A stretch of 64,000 bases of DNA, taken from contig NC_133026.1 of the NCBI RefSeq assembly GCF_048771995.1, forward strand, positions 103,571,001 through 103,635,000, in the 5' to 3' direction. Below the pieces are notes generated by a model, which did no database searches, was not told the origin of the DNA, and worked only from the letters and a program-made list of their open reading frames with translations. Within the stretch, counting starts at the first letter, position 1. Each line of letters begins with the position of its first letter. Below are positions 51,723 through 61,100 of this stretch, piece after piece. The position numbers were made by a program, and so were the translations under genes. This DNA is from Taeniopygia guttata (lineage: Eukaryota > Chordata > Aves > Passeriformes > Estrildidae).

Positions 51723-52555
51723 CTGTAAACCACAAGCCCTCAGTATTCCAGCAGTATCAGAAAATCCAGGGTATCTTCTTTTCTAAATGACGCAATTATT
51801 TTCCAAAGGCTCAGAATAAACAAGTAGGCCTGTACATTGGACCAAAAAAAATTAAAAAAAAGATTATGTTAGACTCTAGAAATATATAAGAGCAGTCACA
51901 GGCTTTTAAATTAACCATTCTATTAATAAAAGTGTCAGTGCTTATTCCAAACCTACTGGTTTGCCTTTCTTTATATTTGGCCACTTCAAACATATATGCT
52001 CCAAAAACAAAAGAGCTTGAGAAATTTTTCTGTTCAGTCCACTGGGAAAAAGGCCACACTACCACAAGTACTGCTTATAGCACTTCAGTCATAAATCAGC
52101 TCCTGAGCTGCTCATTCTGCACCTACCCATTCATCTGCAACTGATCTCCCAGTATTATAGCACAATAACTGAAAGACTTATTCTGAGATAATATTATGGC
52201 TCTCTTCAGACTATGTATGCAGAATATCAATCAAACTAGAAAATTAATACCATTGTCCCCACTGTGGCATTAAGGGAGAATTTGAAGTACACAGAATTAA
52301 GTCATGAATTAGTCACTAATAAAAAAACCCTCAATTACAGACATTACCAAAACACATTATTAATATAAACTGTTGCTTCATTTTTCTTCTAGTTGCACCT
52401 CAAAAACCACAACAGAAGTTTAGCTCAATCTCAATTCATAGGGCAGCACATTCAGGACCTCACAGTGTCTGGGGAGGAATCTGCATTATTCTATTACTTT
52501 AACTGGGACCAACCACAGCGAGAACGAATTTTCACAATCATAGCAAGCAAATAGC
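51723..52555 (-). other. Part of NDC80 5' intron
   Basis: AT-rich sequence upstream of the exon carrying the start codon. No exon or repeat recognised. Confidence 0.55.
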
Positions 52556-53165
52556 TTCTAGAATAACAGAATCGATTAGGTTGGAAAAGACTTGTGAGAT
52601 CATCAAGTCCAACTTATGACCAAACACCACCTTGTAAGCTAGACCATGGCACTAAGTGCTACATCCAGCCTTTCCTTAAAGGTCTCCAGGGACACTGGCT
52701 CCACCACCATGCTGGGCAGAAGTGGTGGTTGTTTGAGCAACCTTAACATACTCATTCATGACAGCAGTCCATTCCAGAGTATAATTGCCTTTTCTGTGGA
52801 GGAATTCCTCCAACTGTCCCACCAAAGCCTGGTGCAATTTGAGACCGTGTCCTCTCACTTGTTGCCTGGGAGAAAATCCCGACCCTGACCTGGGTACAGC
52901 CTCCTTTCATGTGGTTCCAGCGTGATAAGGCTCCCCAGAGCCTCCTTTTATTCAGGATAAAGAACCCCAGCTCCCTCAGCCACTCCTCACAGGACTTGTG
53001 CTCCAGACCCTTCCCCAGCTCCGTTGCCCTTCTCTGAACTCGCTCCAGCCCCTCAATGTCCTTCCTGAACTGAGGGGCCCAGCACTGGAGGCTCGGCCTC
53101 ACCAGTGCCGCGAACAGGGCCCTGTCACTGTCCTGGTCCTGCTGGTCACACTGCTGCTGACATAA
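52556..53165 (-). mobile_element. CR1 LINE 3' copy in NDC80 first intron
   Basis: The low end carries the CR1 3' signature (AACAGAATCGATTAGGTTGG, AAAAGACTTGTGAGATCATC). The minus-strand frame at 52752-53102 reads [20 protein letters not shown] and [19 protein letters not shown], the C-terminal end of CR1 ORF2. It is 5'-truncated and stops right at the edge of the NDC80/METTL4 CpG island. Confidence 0.93.
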
Positions 53166-53376
53166 CCCAGGACGCTGTAAGAGCAGAGTTTGAGCAGAGA
53201 TTTAAGAACAGCTTGCCAGAGCCAACACGCCAGCAGGAAAAAGAACCAAAAAAGCGTAAGAGCGCGGCAGAGGTGGGCGCAGCTCCTCCCGCTCGCCCGG
53301 AGAGCGCGTCTAAACCGTACCGAAGGCGACCGGGGGACAGCAGCGAGAGCGCAGCCCGGGACTCAGCGCCGCCGCA

Positions 53377-53590
53377 CGGACACTCGTCCCGGGGGTGAAG
53401 CAGTGGGGGTGCCGCTACGCCGCCTTTCCGCTCCCGGCCCGCCCTGCCGTTACCGCCAGCGCCGCCGCCTCGCCGCGATTTCACGGACACTTCTCCCGGG
53501 GGTGAAGCGGTGAAGGTGCCGCTACGCCGCCTTTCCGCTCCCGGCCCGCCCTGCCGTTACCGCCAGCGCCGCCGCCTCGCCGCGATTTCA
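53377..53590. repeat. 107-bp tandem duplication in the divergent promoter
   Basis: Unit 1 (53377-53483) and unit 2 (53484-53590) each start CGGACAC and end GCGATTTCA, and are almost identical; the few differences lie in the first 35 bases. The long minus-strand open frames here are by-products of this GC-rich repeat. Confidence 0.95.
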
Positions 53591-53689
53591 AATCCGCCCG
53601 CCCGGACGCGGCCCGGGGCGTGCCACGGAACTGCGTCACGGCGGGGCCGCGGGCCGGGCGGCGCGGCGGGCGGGCACGGGGCGGTGAAA

Positions 53690-53767
53690 TGGAGGGGAGG
53701 AGGGGCCCAGCGCCCGGAAAGGATCGGGGAGGGACCATGGCAGAATGGCGACGGGGTGGCGCCCGCG
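53690..53767 (+). other. METTL4: Candidate non-coding first exon of METTL4
   Basis: GC-rich segment ending in a consensus donor (GTGAGT at 53768). It contains an ATG at about 53738 in a good context (ACCATGG) whose short frame would not join the METTL4 frame by inspection, so it would act as an upstream ATG. The exon start is a guess. Confidence 0.4.
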
Positions 53768-53979
53768 GTGAGTGAGTGCTAGGCGCTGCCGGCCGCGGCG
53801 AGCCCTGCACTTTTCTCTAGCCGCCGAGAGTTTTCCTAGGGAAAAACCTGAGCTCTCGGTCCCTGTGTGCCCGCGGGGATGGGCTTCGGCGCCTGGCCTC
53901 AGCAGCGCTGGGACCGTGGCTGCCCTTGTGCCTGTATTACTGCTCCCGGGTCATAGCGATCCATGTCTCTATATGTATG

Positions 53980-54400
53980 TGTGTATACATATATACATAC
54001 ATACGTATATATATGTGTGTGTGTGTGTGTCTGTGTCTGTGTATATCTATCTATCTATCTATCTATCTATATGCATATATATGTCTCTATATGTATATAT
54101 ACGCACATATATGTATATATGTCTCTATATGTATATATGTATAAATATATGTCTCTATATATATGTATATATATGGTGTGTTTGTGTAGATATAATGTAT
54201 GCATATATATATGTGTATGCATACACAATATATGTGCGTATATATGCATATATGTGTGAATATACGTAGCATATGTGTATACATAGTATGTGCATGTATA
54301 TAGTATATGCGTAGTCTATATAGCGTATGTGTAATGTGTGGTAAAGGTATGTAGTGTAAATGCATGAATATGTGGTGTATATACAGTGTATAGATATACA
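53980..54400. repeat. TATATG/TG microsatellite with TCTA tract
   Basis: About 400 bp of TATATG-type repeats, a (TG)n run near 54015-54044 and a (TCTA)n tract near 54044-54070. It lies between the CpG island and the first METTL4 coding exon. Tyrosine/isoleucine-rich open frames here are not genes. Confidence 0.93.
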
Positions 54401-54755
54401 CACATGTCATATAGTGTTAGGCATAATGGGTGTGTCATAGGGCTGTTTTCTGAGTAAGCACATACTGTATAAAATATAAAAAGTCATATAAAATTCAGCT
54501 ACTGTTAAAAAAGTAGTGGTATAGGGATGAACATAATGGGGAAACCAGCTGAAGTCAGAAGTTTCAGCAGTGTACCTGTGTGTGCATGGAAATGTTTGTT
54601 AGAAGGTAGGTGCAAATTTATTAAACAGTGATAATTCTGTAAAGTGAATTCTTATAAAAATTCCCACAGGAGGAGGTCTCTCCAGGAAGTGTGAATGGTT
54701 GGTGAAGGCTGACGTTTCAGGGAGTTGACTTTTCATCCTGAAAAGGGGAGTTACA
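54401..54755 (+). other. METTL4: METTL4 5' intron / 5' UTR
   Basis: Holds the acceptor that joins the first exon to the exon carrying the start codon. Candidates are TTCCCACAG ending at 54669 and GACGTTTCAG ending at 54720. No other feature seen. Confidence 0.5.
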
Positions 54756-55184
54756 ATGTCTGTGGTACATCGTCTGACAGCGGGATGGCTTGTGGATCAT
54801 CTCTCTTTCATCAATCAGTGTGGCTATGAGATCTGTGACTCCCTTGCACACCCAGGTAGTGTCACTCACAATACTTCTGTCACATCTACTGAAGACTGTC
54901 ACAATACCTCTGCTTTTGCTGCCACCCCCACATCAAGTGAAGGTCCTTTTTATGGTCGTGGAGGTGCCGTAGAAACAGAAGGTAAAAGAACAAAAATGAA
55001 ATACGTGTTTCGGGAGGAGTTCTTTGATATTTCTGAGCCCCATATAGCTGCAGCTTCTGAGGAGCAGCTGCATCAGGGATGCCCTGAGGTGAGTCTGACA
55101 GAAATAAAGACCAACAGCAACAAAGAGGAATACCAAGAAGGAGCAAAGGGTCACACTGGAGATTCTCTTGCCTCTGCTAGGAAG
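54756..55184 (+). CDS. METTL4: METTL4 coding exon 1
   Basis: Residues 1-143, from ATG (A at -3) to ...SARK before the donor GTATGT. The first 20 residues are well conserved; the rest is a divergent, acidic and serine-rich region with a conserved MKYVFREEFFDISEPHI block. Confidence 0.95.
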
Positions 55185-58100
55185 GTATGTTCTCTGTAAC
55201 ACAGTAAATTACAGTAATCCCTTGATAAATAATATACTAATACTGTTTTACATACCTGAGTCTTTTTAGGTAGTGTAGAAGAGCGGGAACTTTTGGGGAT
55301 ATTCTTGTGTCCCTCATGTCAGTAATGTGCTTTTTGTGTCTCATAAGTAGTGGATTGCTCCTGAAATCTCCTGACACTGGTTGTGGTCAGGTACACAGTC
55401 TGAAGCTGTGGTAGCTGTTGAGATTGTGCAGATTAGCAAGTTGGGAAGGACAGTATGAATTTACTTTCAGTGTTGTTCAGTGCTGTTCCATATGGTCAAA
55501 AGAAAATAAGAGTCACATCTCTAAACCAATAAATGTAATCCTGAAGACATAGTTATTTTTTTTCTTTTATTGGTAATCTGCACTTGACAGCTGCCACTTT
55601 TAGTATGGGCCCAAAAGAGGCATGAGCACAAACTGTGCACTAGGTACCTTCAGTTCCTAGTGCCATGAATAATTTAAACCAGCTTTAACCTATGTACCTT
55701 GTGAATGCCTCCAGCAGGTTAGGTATTTCAGATCTTTTTGCTTATTTGACTTGTACTTGTGATAGAAAAAGAGATGGAAAATTTTTTCTGCTTTTAAAAA
55801 GTTAATTCGTAATTCAGGTATGTTTGATTTTTTTCCCTTTTATTTCATCATGGAATGATATGGATTTTGTTGTTGTTGGTTTTTGCCAATTCTGCAGAAA
55901 CGTAAAAGGAAATGTTTATTCAACCAAGGTGAACTAGATGCTTTGGAATACCATTCAAAGGTAAGTTGGAAAAAAATATTTCTTGCAAGTACACACTATT
56001 TGACTTTGGGCCTGTGGAGAGTGGAGGGCATGGTTACAAACAAATTCTGGTTTTGTAGCTTGTTCCACTGGTGCAAAGAAGGAAAGGGAAAGGAAGGTTA
56101 ATCTTTCCAATCCTTATTTAAATTCATGCTTACAGCGTAAATCTTCTATGTATATACATGTGAAATTGTATCTGAGACATTACAAAGAGCTGGAAGCTGC
56201 ATTCACGAAGTAACTTGGACTGTTATAGACAACTGAACATTGTGTTGTGATGAGTTGAATATTAGGAATTGGCTGATTTGAAATTGGCAGCATAACCTGT
56301 TCTGAAGATCAGCTCCTCAGTGTTTCAGGGTGCTGTGCTGGAGTTACGCAACACTTTGGTGACCAAATGTGCTTCAAGGTATCTTATTCTGCAATTGAAA
56401 AAAAAATTAATCCTTCTCTAACATTTTATATTATCCTACTAATGAATTATTGAATTGGAATTCAAGTCTGTGTGCTTATGTAAGTGGTGTACTGATGAAG
56501 ATGCAACAGAGTTACACTGAAGCATAGTAGTGAATTGTAGAAATGTAATATGTAGGTGATGTTTGATGTGTTCTTACTGCTTTCCCAATAGTGATGCGAA
56601 CTTGAACTAGGAGCTACACTTGCTTTCTTTTGACAAAGGTTTAGTCATATTGGGCTTTTTGCTTAAATCTGTTCTATTTGAACTACATTTAGATGAGGAT
56701 GCTTTTTTTCTTTTACATGGCAACAATCTTGTAGTAAACATGCAGCTTGCTGATACAGTGTAGAGGTCCTGTGAGTATTTTTGTGAATGAGCTGTGCATG
56801 TGCAGAATCACATTAAAGGAGAAAACTTTGAAGTTTAGCATCAACATGAATATGAAAACGTTAAGGCTAAAATAAAATAATTCAATAATAGAAATAAGGA
56901 AAGAAAGGAAGATAAGAAATTTGATGCCTTGGAGGCTTGTGTAACGTTGGTGATATTTGCTGAATATGTGGAAAAGACAGAATTTGGAAAAATCTGTGAC
57001 TCCAGTTAGCCTCTTGTATGATTCACAGACTAGAAAGTATTGGATTATTACGGTATTTGTGTTATTAAAGGCTATAGCTCTGCAAGTTAACCCAGATTAT
57101 TTTGGCACTTACTTGTATTTGTCGACTCATCAAAAATAAACCCAAACAATCACAATTTTGTTTTTGCAAGTGAATCTATGAATTTCAGCTGTTGAATCAA
57201 TTTATGAATTTCAGTCAATGTCAACATAGGGAACAGTACAAATATGCTAAATTCCTTCAGCAGCCATTTGTAAAACCTCCTGCTTTGATTGCTTCATAGT
57301 CAAGAGACTGTCCACCTGTGAGTTAACACATGTGTGTAAGAAGGTATAATTTCTATAGATATGTTTATTAATTCTGTTGAAGCAGTATGAACTTTTCTTA
57401 TCACAAACCTAGGTACTAAAAATTTATGACTCTGTACACTCTGGTATCTAGAGGTGGCACTATTAAATTATTTAAAAAAAACTTTTTCTTCCCCTGCCAC
57501 TAATTGTAATAAAGTGCATTTTGTAAAACCCCTTGTAATCTTGAAGATTCTGTAATTAGAAGCTTTTGAAACCATGGTATGTATTTGAAACCTTTAATAA
57601 AGCCACTGTAACTGACAATGGGCAAATGGATAAACCTACCTCACTGAGAATCAAAAGTCATAAGGGCTCCATGATTTGGAAATAAAATGGGTCTCTAAAT
57701 TTTGTGAAGGGGAGGTGCTAACTCCCTAGCAGGTGAATGACAGTGTATATACATCCAAGACTCATGTCATCATGACTAACTAGGCTATTTGAGATGTTTG
57801 CCACTTAGGACTAAGTTGCAAAAATCAAATTCAGATACTTTAATTTGTTTTACTGATTGTACTTCTGTATGACTGTAAAATGCATAAAGTGTTGTTTTAT
57901 GAAGTGAATTGAAATGTGAAAAATGACTGATTTTTAGATCCCAGTATACATTTCAATTAAAAAGATGTTCACTGGCACAGTAACTTGAAATTAAATTAGA
58001 ATTTTAAATTAAACTTCAGATAATTGCTTTGAAATTTGTGTTTGGTTGAAACAATGATATTCCACATCTGTTGTCTGAAATGTGTTATTCAGTTTCTCCC

Positions 58101-61100
58101 TCTTTCTTTCTCCAGCCTTCTAATTTTCCAACTTTACCAAAAAATGAAAATCAACAACAGAAGTTAGCATGATGTCCTGGTTTTGGCTGGGATAGAGTTA
58201 GTTTTCTGCTTGGTAGCTGGACAGCTAATGCAGAGTTGGAGTGGGAGTGCTGAAAATGAAGAGTAAACCTAAGACTTTTTAAAAGCCCCAGAGTCAACAT
58301 ATTGGATGCTAAAGGTAGACGTGTTGCCCAAATGTCTGCACCCAGCTGCAGCTACTTTGTCCCTTCCAGCCTGGTCAGGATAGATCAGGAAACATCAAAG
58401 ATTCTCATTTTGTGTTTAGCATGAGGATAATGTTGAGAGCAACAATTCAGACAACAGTGTGTTAAGCTGTGCTTACCCTAAGTCAAGGAGTTTTTAGTTT
58501 CCCATGCTCTGCCAGTGAGCAGGTACACAAAGGAAGCTGGGAGGGAGCATGGCCAGGACAGGTGACTCGAATTGGCCAGAGGGATATTCCATGCATAGGA
58601 TATCATGCTCACTATACATGATGGGAGTTGGCCAGGAGCCATGGATTTGCTACAAAGGGATGGGCTGGACATCAGTCAGTAGGTGGTGAGCAATCTTACT
58701 GTGGGTCAGTCGTTTCTCTTGTGCCATTCTTCTCTCTCTGTCCCGCTTTTCAATAATAAAAATAATAATTTTTTAGTTTCAGTTTTTAAACTGATCTTAT
58801 AGTAGCCCATGAGGTTTGCTTTTTTCCTTGGATTCTTCTCCCCAATAGGGATTGGGAGGCATGTGGTGTGAGTAAATGGCTGTGTGGTACTTGTTTGCCA
58901 GCTGGGGTTAGACCAAGACACATGCCTTATTATAATGCATTTGTAGCTTTTGAGCCAGTGATCTCAGTAATTGGCAAGGATCCTTTTCCCTGCCTGCAAA
59001 TTGAAAATGTTTTTATTTTAGTTGCATTCCCTGGTCAAGCAGATGCTTGAAAGATCTTTTATTTTTTCCTTTGTTTTTTTTTTTGGTTTTTTTCCCTTTG
59101 GTCACCATACAGGTCAGGAAGCTCATTTGGGAAGGGACTTTGCATTTAGTCCAAGAGGGACTCAAAAGTGGTTTTCTTCACCGAACTACTGCAAAACTGA
59201 GTTGCAGGAAGAATAATATTCCTCAGCGCATTGTCTGTGGCTTGGCGGAATTATGTGAAATGGCAAAGCAGTTTCCAGCTGTTGATGAAAGTGACCATCA
59301 AGCTGTACATGTGCTAGAGGAGGAAACCTCCAGTGCAGACCAGGACCTGCTTTCATGTGTTATGGAAAACAGCTCAAACTGTGCAAAAATAATTATGTTA
59401 ATGGGGCAGAAATACTTGGTACCACCAAAAAGCAGTTTCCTCTTATCTGATATTTCATGTTTACAGCCCCTGCTGAACTGTAAGTATCTTTGGGTGTTAT
59501 AATTTATCCCTTTTCTCCTGCCCAAGAAGGGCAGTTAATGTCAAGATGACTCAATGAACAGATTTTAACATACAGCATCACACTGATAGCAAATGCTGCT
59601 GCAGGCTTTCAAGGTGATATTTCTAACTTGGTGCAAATAGGTAAGGATGTTCAAAGTAACGTTGAGTGGGTAGGAAATCATATCATGAGGGGATTATGTA
59701 TCTCCAGGAGACTCCTTTAAAAATCTCAGCCAAAATACAGGAGTTTGTGAGTGTGTTCTGAGCCGCTGTCAGCATAGAAGTCACGTAAACACATTGAATT
59801 GGGACTAGCTGTGCTGTTGGGTCCCTGTCCCACAGGATGAGCCTTTAGCATAGGTAGGTCCATGCTGCTGCTGAAGTGGTGCTCCTGCTGTCTTGATTTT
59901 TAGCTAGATTAAACCATGAGGGAGGGATGAGATAATGCACCATAAAGCAAATGTTCACTTAGAGACTCATCCTGTACAGGGGCAGGGTCTTTTTAGATTG
60001 GAATAAACTGGTCGTGGAACAAAGCCCAGTGTCCCCCAGGGAAGATAACAGTTTGAGAGGCCGTTGCACCCAGATGGAGGGCAAGACCAAGACCAGCAGT
60101 AGCAAGCATGATTTGACTTTTCAGCTTCTATGTTTCACAGCTGAGAGTATTGGCTTATGGAAAAAACAGTGACAGGGAAATGGGGGGATTTTAGAATAAT
60201 CAAGTCCTCTGTAGAAATAGATCAAAAGCTATCCAAGGCACTGTTCCCAGCCCTGAGCTGACAGCATGCCTCAGTCTTCAGTGCCATTCCAATAGCTTTC
60301 AAACTGACCTTTATTATTATTATTATTACTATTATTTTTATTACTATCAGTCACAGGTAGGCTTTTTTTCCTGTAAGACAGACAGTCTTACAGGAACGAT
60401 GTTGCCGGTGAGCAAGAGCTGGGCATTACTGCTCTATCCTCTAATCAGTAATTTTAGATTTTTTAATTGCACATGAGAAGAGAGGAAACATATGTAATTT
60501 AGATGTTATTTTTTTTTAATTTTGCGTTTTATTGAGAAGATATTCAGGAGGTAGAATTTTACTATCTAAATAATAATTTTATGTTTAAAGTCCAAAATCT
60601 ATCTAGCTAGCTGTTTTCATCTGTAGGAAAGAAAGAAGATTATTATCATTCTGCTACCACTCTGCACAACTGACCATTTAAGATTCTCCAAAGAGTTACA
60701 GAGCAGACCAAGAAATCTGAGCAAATGGTTTTGAAATAAGCAACAGTAAATATTAACATAATGCCCTGACTGTAGACTATTTTTCTGAGTAAGTTTGCTG
60801 TCCATTTAAATTATTATTTTTCATCTTCCCTTTCACCTGCCAAAAGAAAAGTAATTCTTGCTGGTCAGTCCACTGTAAGGATAACACCTTGGGTGTTAAA
60901 TGAATAAGGTGTAGTAATCACATTTCATGAACATCAAATACTAAGCTGTTGTTCTTACCATCAGGCTCAATGAAAGAACATTCTCTGGAGAAATAAAATT
61001 GAGGAGTTCTGTTTTTTCATGGGTGTGTTCTTCTATCCTCCAGCTAAAGTAAGCTTAGCTGCTCCCATGAAAACTCCTTCTGTTCTTTTACTCTTGTTCA

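Larger units (their letters stand above)
53200..53810. promoter_or_regulatory. CpG island, divergent promoter of NDC80 and METTL4
   Basis: A GC- and CpG-rich block between the 5' ends of NDC80 (minus) and METTL4 (plus). It must hold the non-coding first exon of NDC80 and the first exon of METTL4. A good plus-strand donor (CCGCG/GTGAGT) ends a candidate METTL4 exon at 53767. Minus-strand GTAACG donors occur once in each copy of a tandem duplication. There is no TATA box. Start sites cannot be fixed from sequence. Confidence 0.85.

Noticed and set aside
53146-53810. Long open frames on both strands at the NDC80/METTL4 promoter
   Set aside because: They arise from the GC-rich 107-bp duplication; the same peptide segment appears twice because the DNA is repeated.
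53772-54410. Tyrosine/isoleucine-rich open frames around 54 kb
   Set aside because: Translations of the TATATG/TG microsatellite.
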